DNA from: Actinomycetes bacterium | GTDB lineage: Bacteria > Actinomycetota > Acidimicrobiia > Acidimicrobiales > Acidimicrobilacustridaceae | Direction of reading: 5' to 3' | NCBI GenBank assembly: GCA_029782025.1 | Contig: JAKOVR010000119.1 | Coordinates: forward strand, 62,001-126,000 | Length of the DNA: 64,000 bases | Shown here: positions 1-6,952 of the stretch, in pieces | Layout of the letters: every line of letters starts with the position of its first letter | Numbering within the stretch: position 1 is the stretch's first letter | Position numbers and translations under genes: made by a program | Notes under the pieces: model-generated | What the model was told of the DNA's origin: nothing | The model's database searches: none | What the model saw: only the letters and a program-made list of their open reading frames with translations

Positions 1-2
1 TG

Positions 3-2441
3 GCCGGTCAGGCGGGCGGCGCGGTCACCGTCCGCCAGGGCGACACCGTCGTCCTCGTCACCGCCACGGCCGCCAAGGGCGTCCGCGACGGCATCGACTT
101 CTTCCCGCTCACCGTCGACCTCGAGGAGCGGATGTACGCCGCCGGCAAGATCCCCGGCTCGTTCTTCCGCCGTGAGGGCAAGTCCTCCGACGAGGCCATC
201 CTCACGTGCCGCCTCACCGACCGGCCCTTGCGCCCCTGCTTCCCCGACGGCTTCCGCAACGAGGTCCACATCGTGGGCACCGTCGTCGCCGCCGACAAGG
301 TGAACCGGCACGACATCCTCGTGATCAACGGCGCCTCGGCCGCGCTGGCGCTGTCGAACATCCCGTTCTCCGGCCCGATCGGCGCCGTGCGCATCGCCTA
401 CAGCACCGAGGGCTCGTGGATCCCGAACCCCACGTGGGAGGAGGGTGAGCAGTCCACCTTCGAGATGGTGGTCGCCGGGCGCGTGCTCGAGAACGACGAC
501 GTCGCCATCATGATGGTGGAAGCCGGCGGCACCGAGGCCACCTGGCCCGCCTTCGAGGGCGGTGCCCCCAAGGTGACCGAAGCGGTCATCGCCGAGGGCC
601 TCGAGGCCTCGAAGCGGTGGATCCGCGAGGCGGTCGAGCTCCAGGAGGAGCTGGTGGAGAAGGCCGGCGGCAAGCCGGCCCTCATGGACTACCCCGTGCA
701 GGCCGACTACTCCCCGGAGATCTTCGACGCCGTGGCCGCCGCCGCGAGCGCCAAGGTGACCGAGGTGTACTCGATCATCGACAAGCACGCCCGTCAGAAC
801 GCCGAGGACGCGCTCAAGGCCGAGGTCGTCGCCTCGGTCGTGCCCGGGCTCGTGTCCGACGACCTCGACGAGGAGAAGGCCACCAAGCAGGTCAAGGCCG
901 CCTTCCGCTCCCTCTCGAAGAAGATCGTGCGCGGCCGCATCGTGAACGAGGGCTTCCGCATCGACGGGCGGGGCACCCGTGACATCCGCCCGCTGTCGTC
1001 CGAGGTCTCGGTCCTGCCCTCGGTCCACGGGTCGGGCTTGTTCCAACGGGGCGAGACCCAGGTCCTCAACGTGACCACCCTCGGCATGCCCCGCATGGAG
1101 CAGATGCTCGACACCCTGAGCAACGTCGACCGCAAGCGCTACATGCACCACTACAACTTCCCGCCGTACTCGACCGGTGAGACCGGCTTCATGCGTGGCC
1201 CGAAGCGGCGCGAGATCGGCCACGGCGCCCTGGCCGAGCGGGCCCTCGTCCCCGTCATCCCCCCGTCGCTCGAGTTCCCCTACACGATCCGCACCGTGTC
1301 CGACGTGCTGTCGTCCAACGGCTCCACCTCGATGGGCTCGGTGTGCGGCTCGACGCTGTCGCTGATGGACGCCGGCGTGCCGATCAAGGCGCCGGTGGCC
1401 GGCATCGCCATGGGCCTGGTGTTCCACGAGGGCAAGTACACGACCCTCACCGACATCCTCGGCGCCGAGGACGCGTTCGGTGACATGGACTTCAAGGTCG
1501 CCGGCACGAGCGAGTTCGTCACCGCCCTCCAGCTCGACACCAAGATCGACGGCATCCCGGCCGAGGTCCTGGCCGAGGCCCTCGACCAGGCCAAGGAGGC
1601 CCGCCTCGCCATCCTCGACGTGATGGGCAAGGCGATCGCCGAGCCGCGGCCCGAGGTCGGCGCGACGGCCCCGAAGATCATCAGCTTCGAGATCCCGATC
1701 GACAAGATCGGCGAGGTGATCGGGCCCAAGGGCAAGGTCATCAACACGATCCAGCAGGAGACCGGCGCCGACATCGCGGTCGACGACGACGGCGCCGTGG
1801 GCATCGTCAGCATCGGCGGCACCGATCGTGGCGCCGTGGCCGAGGCCGAGCGCCAGATCCGGCTGATCATCAACCCGCCGTCGGCCGAGGTCGGCGCCGT
1901 GTACATGGGCCGCGTGGTCAACGTCACCAAGTTCGGCGCCTTCGTGAACATCCTCCCGGGCCGGGACGGGCTGCTCCACATCTCCAAGATGGGCGACGGC
2001 CGCCGGGTCGACCGGGTCGAGGATTGCCTGGATCTCGGCGACGAGGTCGAGGTGAAGGTCGACGACGTCGACCCCAACGGCAAGGTCTCCCTCACCCCCG
2101 TCAACCCCGTCCCGATCCGTGAGGGTCGTGGCGGCGGCGGCGGCGACCGCCCCGAGCGGGGCGGGCGTGACCGCGACCGTGGTGACCGCGACCGCGGTGA
2201 CCGCGGTGACCGCGGCGAGCGGGCCGAGCACGGCGATCGCGAGGGCCGCGAGTACGTGTCGTTCGAGGACTCCTTCGACAACGAGCTGCGCTCGGAGTTC
2301 GGTGACCTCGGTCCGGCCGACCGGGGCGACGCCGGTGGTCGCGGTGGCGACCGTGGCGGCGACCGCGGTGGTCGCGGCGGCGGTGGTGGTGGCCGGAGCG
2401 GTGGCCGCGGCGGTGGCCGGGGCGGTGACCGACGGCGGTGA
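3..2441 (+). CDS. pnp: Polyribonucleotide nucleotidyltransferase (PNPase), 5' end outside window
   Basis: PNPase degrades RNA 3' to 5' using phosphate, releasing nucleoside diphosphates. About 812 codons are visible. The reading frame is open from base 3 with typical PNPase N-terminal sequence, so the start lies outside the window. Two RNase PH-like core domains are followed by a KH domain at about codons 558-625 (motif IGEVIGPKGKVI) and an S1 domain at about 631-700 (GRVVNVTKFGAFV). The last 105 or so codons form an Arg/Gly/Asp low-complexity tail, much longer than the short tails of most PNPases. The stop overlaps the GTG start of the M16 peptidase by 4 bp, so the two are probably cotranslated. 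The pnp-M16-dapB order is common in actinobacteria. Confidence 0.97.
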   Translation, partial: AGQAGGAVTVRQGDTVVLVTATAAKGVRDGIDFFPLTVDLEERMYAAGKIPGSFFRREGKSSDEAILTCRLTDRPLRPCFPDGFRNEVHIVGTVVAADKVNRHDILVINGASAALALSNIPFSGPIGAVRIAYSTEGSWIPNPTWEEGEQSTFEMVVAGRVLENDDVAIMMVEAGGTEATWPAFEGGAPKVTEAVIAEGLEASKRWIREAVELQEELVEKAGGKPALMDYPVQADYSPEIFDAVAAAASAKVTEVYSIIDKHARQNAEDALKAEVVASVVPGLVSDDLDEEKATKQVKAAFRSLSKKIVRGRIVNEGFRIDGRGTRDIRPLSSEVSVLPSVHGSGLFQRGETQVLNVTTLGMPRMEQMLDTLSNVDRKRYMHHYNFPPYSTGETGFMRGPKRREIGHGALAERALVPVIPPSLEFPYTIRTVSDVLSSNGSTSMGSVCGSTLSLMDAGVPIKAPVAGIAMGLVFHEGKYTTLTDILGAEDAFGDMDFKVAGTSEFVTALQLDTKIDGIPAEVLAEALDQAKEARLAILDVMGKAIAEPRPEVGATAPKIISFEIPIDKIGEVIGPKGKVINTIQQETGADIAVDDDGAVGIVSIGGTDRGAVAEAERQIRLIINPPSAEVGAVYMGRVVNVTKFGAFVNILPGRDGLLHISKMGDGRRVDRVEDCLDLGDEVEVKVDDVDPNGKVSLTPVNPVPIREGRGGGGGDRPERGGRDRDRGDRDRGDRGDRGERAEHGDREGREYVSFEDSFDNELRSEFGDLGPADRGDAGGRGGDRGGDRGGRGGGGGGRSGGRGGGRGGDRRR
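2118..2438 (+). repeat. Low-complexity RGD/RGG-coding tract in pnp
   Basis: The 3' end of pnp is built of short imperfect repeats around gaccgcggt (about 2163-2220) and ggtggccgcggc (about 2336-2435). They encode runs of DRDRGDRG and GGRGG type. RGG-like tails commonly bind RNA, but that role is inferred here. Confidence 0.8.
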
Positions 2442-3724
2442 CCGACCCCGCCGGATCGGTCGAGGTGGCGCCCGGCATCACCAAGACCGTCCTCCCCAAC
2501 GGGATCCGCGTGATCTCCGAACACATGGCCCACGCCCTCTCGGTCAGCCTCGGCTGCTGGGTGGGCGTGGGCTCGCGTGACGAGCCGGCCGAACTGGCCG
2601 GCGCGTCGCACTTCCTCGAGCACCTGCTGTTCAAGGGCACCGACGCACGGTCGGCGCTCGACATCGCCATGGCCACCGATGCCGTGGGCGGCGAGATGAA
2701 CGCCTTCACCGCCCGCGAGCACACCGCCTACTACGCCCGGCTGCCCCGGGCCGAGCTGGCCTTCGGGCTCGACCTGATGGGCGAGGTGATCACCCGACCG
2801 GCGTTGCGCCCCGAGGAGATCGACGGCGAGCGCGAGGTCATCCTCGAGGAGATCCTCATGAACGAGGACACCCCCGAGGACGTGGTCCACACCGAGCTCT
2901 ACGAGGCGCTCTTCCCGGACCACCCCCTCGGGCGGGAGACGCTCGGGACCGAGGACTCCATCGAGGTGATGCACCGCGACGAGATCGCCCGGTTCTTCGG
3001 TACCTGGTACCGGCCGGCCAACCTCGTGGTGGCGGCCGCCGGTGCCCTCGACCACGCCGAGGTGGTCGACCGCGTGGCCGCGTGGTTCGGCGATCGCTCG
3101 GAGGGGGCGGCGCCGGTGCGGGTGGCGCCGATCTCGCCCCCCGAACGGCTGCGGGTGGTGACCCGGGCCACCGAGCAGGCCCACCTCGCGATGGCGTGGC
3201 GGGGGCTCGACGCCTTCGACCCCGACCGCTTCGCCCTGGCCGTTGCCGCCCACGTCCTCGGCGGCGGCCCGGCCAGCCGGCTCTTCCAGGAGGTGCGGGA
3301 GAAGCGGGGCCTCGCCTACAGCGTGTACGCCGTGCCCAGCTCCTACACCGACGCCGGGTCGCTCGTGCTCTACGCCGGCACCGTCCCCAACCGGCTCGAC
3401 GAGCTGCTCGGCGTCACCGAAGGCGTGGTCGCGGCGATGGCCGACGAAGGCATCACCGACGAGGAGCACCGCGTGGCCCTCGGGTACCTCGAAGGGTCGC
3501 TGCTGCTCGGCTTGGAGGACACGGGGAGCCGCATGTCCCGCCTCGGCACCGGGGAGATCACCCGAGGCTACGTGGTCCCGCTCGACGACTACCTGGCCCG
3601 CCTCCGTTCCGTCACGCCCGACGACGTCCGCCGCGTCGTGCGGCGCGTGCTCGGCGGTGACCGGGCCGTGGCCGTGGTCGGCCCGTTCGAGGCCGACCAC
3701 GCCGCCTTCGCTCCCTACCGCTGA
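2438..3724 (+). CDS. M16 family zinc metallopeptidase
   Basis: This 428-aa protein belongs to the insulinase/processing-peptidase family, which cleaves peptides inside a clamshell made of two homologous halves. The inverted zinc motif HFLEH is at about residue 58 (HxxEH, where the histidines bind zinc and the glutamate is catalytic). The expected downstream acidic ligand region follows near EREVILEEIL. Size and layout match actinobacterial M16 proteins encoded next to pnp. The GTG start overlaps the pnp stop (GTGA). The substrate is unknown. The gene ends 44 bp before dapB, which has its own promoter-like sequence. Confidence 0.93.
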   Translation: MTDPAGSVEVAPGITKTVLPNGIRVISEHMAHALSVSLGCWVGVGSRDEPAELAGASHFLEHLLFKGTDARSALDIAMATDAVGGEMNAFTAREHTAYYARLPRAELAFGLDLMGEVITRPALRPEEIDGEREVILEEILMNEDTPEDVVHTELYEALFPDHPLGRETLGTEDSIEVMHRDEIARFFGTWYRPANLVVAAAGALDHAEVVDRVAAWFGDRSEGAAPVRVAPISPPERLRVVTRATEQAHLAMAWRGLDAFDPDRFALAVAAHVLGGGPASRLFQEVREKRGLAYSVYAVPSSYTDAGSLVLYAGTVPNRLDELLGVTEGVVAAMADEGITDEEHRVALGYLEGSLLLGLEDTGSRMSRLGTGEITRGYVVPLDDYLARLRSVTPDDVRRVVRRVLGGDRAVAVVGPFEADHAAFAPYR

Positions 3725-3755
3725 ACCGCCTGTTCCCCGGGCCGGTGGCGCCTTG

Positions 3756-3761
3756 TAGCGT
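3756..3761 (+). promoter_or_regulatory. -10 element for leaderless dapB
   Basis: TAGCGT lies 7 nt before the ATG at 3769, with no Shine-Dalgarno sequence between. This supports the ATG over the in-frame GTG at 3745 and suggests a leaderless transcript. Confidence 0.55.
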
Positions 3762-3768
3762 GGGCCCC

Positions 3769-4557
3769 ATGACGATTCGCGTGGGAGTGTTCGGGGCCGG
3801 TGGACGGATGGGGGCCACGGTGTGCGACGCCGTCACCAAGGATCCCGACCTCGAGCTGGTGGCCGCGGTCGATCCGTTCCACGCCGGGCTCGACCTCCAT
3901 CAGGTCACGGGGGTCGACGCGCCGCTCCAGCTGGCGGCGAGCGCGGAGGTGCTCGATGCGTCGGGGATCGACGTGGTGGTCGACTTCACCCAGGTCGAGG
4001 CCGCCCGCGACAACCTGGCCTGGATGGCGGCGCACGGCGTGCACGCCGTGGTGGGCACGACCGGGTTCGACGACGCCGACTACGAGCGGTTCCGGGCCGA
4101 CTTCACCCGGAGCAACTGCGTGATCGCTCCCAACTTCGCCATCGGCGCCGTGCTCATGATGCGCTTCGCCGAGCTGGCCGCGCCGTACTTCGAGACGGCC
4201 GAGATCATCGAGCTGCACCACAACCAGAAGATCGACGCGCCGTCCGGCACGGCGATGCACACCGCCCGCCGCATGGCCGCGGCGTCGAGGGACTGGGCCC
4301 CCGACCCCACCACCAAGCACGTGCTCGAGGGGGCTCGGGGCGGGCGCACGGTCGACGGGATCCCGATCCACTCGGTCCGGCTGCAGGGCATGGTCGCCCA
4401 CCAGGAGGTGCTCTTCGGCACCACCGGGCAGTCGCTGTCCATCCGGCACGACTCGTACGACCGCACGTCGTTCATGCCCGGCGTGGTGCTGGCGGTGAAG
4501 CGGATCGCCTCGGTGCCGGGGGTGACCCTCGGCCTCGAGCACCTGCTCGACCTCTGA
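3769..4557 (+). CDS. dapB: 4-hydroxy-tetrahydrodipicolinate reductase
   Basis: DapB makes tetrahydrodipicolinate with NAD(P)H in the lysine/diaminopimelate pathway, which feeds peptidoglycan. The product is 262 aa, the normal length. The N-terminal Rossmann motif is VGVFGAGGRMG. The family signature HHNQKIDAPSGTA contains the catalytic His-His pair and Lys. The start at 3769 is chosen because a -10-like TAGCGT sits just upstream. The partner enzyme dapA lies 10 kb downstream rather than adjacent. The gene ends 7 bp before the convergent DMT transporter gene. Confidence 0.96.
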   Translation: MTIRVGVFGAGGRMGATVCDAVTKDPDLELVAAVDPFHAGLDLHQVTGVDAPLQLAASAEVLDASGIDVVVDFTQVEAARDNLAWMAAHGVHAVVGTTGFDDADYERFRADFTRSNCVIAPNFAIGAVLMMRFAELAAPYFETAEIIELHHNQKIDAPSGTAMHTARRMAAASRDWAPDPTTKHVLEGARGGRTVDGIPIHSVRLQGMVAHQEVLFGTTGQSLSIRHDSYDRTSFMPGVVLAVKRIASVPGVTLGLEHLLDL

Positions 4558-4563
4558 GGGCGC

Positions 4564-5442
4564 TCACCCACCCGGCGGGCCGGCGGCGGCCAGCAGGTCG
4601 GGCGAGCGGGCCAGCCGGCCGACGCTGACGGCCGCCAGTGCGGCCGCGGCCGTGGCGCCGATGGCCCGCAGGGGGGTCAGCTCGATCGTCTCGCCGAACA
4701 CGGCGAGGCCGAGCACGGCCGACACCAGCGGCCCGACGGTGGTGAGCGCGGTCTGGGCCGCCGACAGGCGTCCGGCCCGGAGCGACGCGTTCTGGATGAC
4801 CACCGCCACCGGCACGATGGCGGCGGCCGCCCAGGGCGCCCACCACCACAGCAGGCCGGCCGGTGTGGTGCCGGGCCCGAGCGAGCCCGTGACCTCCTTC
4901 ACGATGGCGTTCATCACCCCGAAGAGCACGCCCGACGAGGCCCCGAGCAGGGCGGCGGCGAGGTCGGGGATGCGTCGGCCGGCCAGGGCGAGGGCCAGGG
5001 CCACGGCGATCAGCGGCGGGACCGCCATGCGCCAGCCCGAGGCCGAGCCGCTCGCCGAACCGGCCGCCGGTGCCAGCGCGGCGATGAGCAGGGCGAGGGC
5101 GGCGACGAGCGCCGATGCCGCGAGCCAGTCCTCGCGTCGGACCGGGTGGCGGGCCACCCAGGCGCCGAGGGGAACGCTGAAGAGGATCTGGGTCACCTGG
5201 ATGGTCTGGACCAACAGCAGCGACCCGAGTCGCAGGGCGGCGGCGAGCAGGACGAAGCCCCCGAGGCCGGCGGCGAGGAACCCGACGAGCCAGGCCGGCT
5301 GGCGGATCGTGTCGAGTGCGCTGGAACGGCTGCCGCGGCCGTCGCGCCGCGCCTCGAGGGCGGCGAGGTTGCCCTTCTGCTGGAGGGCGAGGCCGCCGGC
5401 GAACACGAAGGCGGCGACGAGGGAGAGGACACCGGCGATCAC
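4564..5442 (-). CDS. DMT (EamA-like) family transporter
   Basis: This 292-aa integral membrane protein has about nine or ten hydrophobic helices spread over its length. It belongs to the drug/metabolite transporter superfamily, whose members export or import small metabolites. The substrate cannot be told. It is the last gene of a minus-strand operon: VTT membrane protein, SDR, this gene. Its ATG is 1 bp past the SDR stop codon, so translation is probably coupled. Confidence 0.8.
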   Translation of the reverse strand: MIAGVLSLVAAFVFAGGLALQQKGNLAALEARRDGRGSRSSALDTIRQPAWLVGFLAAGLGGFVLLAAALRLGSLLLVQTIQVTQILFSVPLGAWVARHPVRREDWLAASALVAALALLIAALAPAAGSASGSASGWRMAVPPLIAVALALALAGRRIPDLAAALLGASSGVLFGVMNAIVKEVTGSLGPGTTPAGLLWWWAPWAAAAIVPVAVVIQNASLRAGRLSAAQTALTTVGPLVSAVLGLAVFGETIELTPLRAIGATAAAALAAVSVGRLARSPDLLAAAGPPGG

Positions 5443-5443
5443 G

Positions 5444-6181
5444 TCAGGGGGTGTGGCGGTGGACGTGCCGGGCGCCGGCCTGGTCGCGAGCCAGGACGAT
5501 CATGGCGTCGATGTTCACGTGGCTCGGCCGGGTCACGGCGAAGGCGATGCAGTCGGCCACGTCGTCGGCGGTGAGCGGGGTGACGCCCTCGTAGACCTTG
5601 GCCGCCCGAGCCTCGTCGCCGCCGAACCGGACGATCGAGAACTCCGTCTCGACCATTCCCGGGTCGATCTCCGTGACCCGCACCGGTTGGCCGAGGAGCT
5701 CCTGGCGCAGGACGGACATGGCGGCCCGCACGCCGAACTTGGCGGCGTTGTAGCCGGCCCCGCCGGGGTAGGGCTCGTGGGCGGCGATGGAGCCCACCGT
5801 CACGATGTGGCCGTCGCCGCTGGCCACGATGGCCGGGAGGAGGGCCTTGGTGACCCGGATGACCCCGAGGACGTTGGTGGCGTACATGGCCTCCCACCGG
5901 TCGAGGTCGGCCTCGGCCACCGGATCGAGGCCGAGCGCGCCGCCGGCGTTGTTGACGAGGACGGCGCACTCGGGGACCGCGGCGCAGAACGCGTCGACCG
6001 ACGCCTGGTCGGTGACGTCGAGCCCGACGGCCCGGCCGCCGATCTCGGCCGCCAATGCCTCGAGGCGGTCGATCCGGCGGGCGCCGACCACGACGTCGAA
6101 GCCCTCGGCGGCGAGGCGGCGGGCCGTGGCCGCGCCGATCCCGGAGCTGGCCCCCGTGACCACGGCGACCCGGCCCGTCAT
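5444..6181 (-). CDS. Short-chain dehydrogenase/reductase (SDR)
   Basis: This 245-aa NAD(P)-dependent oxidoreductase starts MTGRVAVVTGASSGIG, the classical TGxxxGxG cofactor motif. NNAG follows at mid-domain, and the catalytic YNAAK tetrad residues sit about 20 residues after a Ser. It resembles the YdfG-type 3-hydroxy acid dehydrogenases. The substrate is not evident. The start is chosen at the conserved N-terminus. Its ATG overlaps the stop of the upstream membrane gene by 4 bp (ATGA). Confidence 0.88.
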   Translation of the reverse strand: MTGRVAVVTGASSGIGAATARRLAAEGFDVVVGARRIDRLEALAAEIGGRAVGLDVTDQASVDAFCAAVPECAVLVNNAGGALGLDPVAEADLDRWEAMYATNVLGVIRVTKALLPAIVASGDGHIVTVGSIAAHEPYPGGAGYNAAKFGVRAAMSVLRQELLGQPVRVTEIDPGMVETEFSIVRFGGDEARAAKVYEGVTPLTADDVADCIAFAVTRPSHVNIDAMIVLARDQAGARHVHRHTP

Positions 6182-6921
6182 GCCGTGTCCTCCTCGGGTT
6201 CGAGCTCGTCCTCGAGCTCGGCGAGCTGCTGGACCTCGGTGGTGCCCTTGCGGAACTCGGAGAAGAACAGGAGGAGGCCCGAACCGACGGTGACGGCCAG
6301 GAAGTAGGGGCGGTAGTCCTTCACCACCTGCAGGAACCACGAGATCGGGTCGGCGAGCTTGTCGCCGATCCAGTAGAGCAGGAACATGCGCCCGACGGTG
6401 CCGGCCACGTTGAGGCCGGCGAAGAGCGCCACCGGCATCTCGGCCGCGCCGGCGAGAAGGCAGACCGGGTTGTTGGGCATGATCACCACGAGGGCATGGC
6501 CGGCCCGGCCGAAGAGCCGCTCCAGCGAGCGCATCGATTCGCCCAGCGTCTTGGTGCGGTTCTCCATCCACACGATGGCGCGGTCGCCGTAGAGCTTCCC
6601 CAACAGGTAGAAGGACGCGTCGGGGGCGAGCAGGCGGAAGAACCCGACGGCGAAGTACAGGCCGAAGGCGTCACGGCCGTTCTGCACCGCGTTGGCGGCG
6701 AAGACCACGTTGCGGTTGGACGGGCCGAGGGCCATGAGGGCGATCGGCGCCTCGGTCACCAGCTGCGGGCCGATGATCCAGCCGACGAGGTTGCAGACCC
6801 ACAGGACGCCGATCGGGGCGACGATGACGGTGAGCCGGCGCCGGCCGATGTGGTGGGCGGGCCGGGGGAGCTTGGGGTCGTGCTCGTGGCCATGCAGGTG
6901 GGATGCCGCCGCGTCGCTCAA
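6178..6921 (-). CDS. VTT/DedA-like membrane protein
   Basis: This 247-aa protein has several predicted membrane helices and the re-entrant GRAGHALVVIMPNNPVCLLAG stretch typical of VTT (DedA/SNARE-associated) proteins. Those are now linked to lipid scrambling or flipping. The N-terminus has a His-rich cytosolic segment (HLHGHEHD) and the C-terminus is acidic (ELEDELEPEEDTA). It is the first gene of the three-gene minus-strand operon with the SDR and DMT genes. A role in lipid handling is inferred from the family only. Confidence 0.7.
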   Translation of the reverse strand: MSDAAASHLHGHEHDPKLPRPAHHIGRRRLTVIVAPIGVLWVCNLVGWIIGPQLVTEAPIALMALGPSNRNVVFAANAVQNGRDAFGLYFAVGFFRLLAPDASFYLLGKLYGDRAIVWMENRTKTLGESMRSLERLFGRAGHALVVIMPNNPVCLLAGAAEMPVALFAGLNVAGTVGRMFLLYWIGDKLADPISWFLQVVKDYRPYFLAVTVGSGLLLFFSEFRKGTTEVQQLAELEDELEPEEDTA

Positions 6922-6952
6922 GGCCGGCAGTCTCCCACAAACCCCTGTCGGC

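Noticed and set aside
2163-2435. Tandem repeats in pnp as a possible CRISPR-like or mobile repeat
   Set aside because: The units are short, in frame and coding (RGD/RGG), with no spacers.
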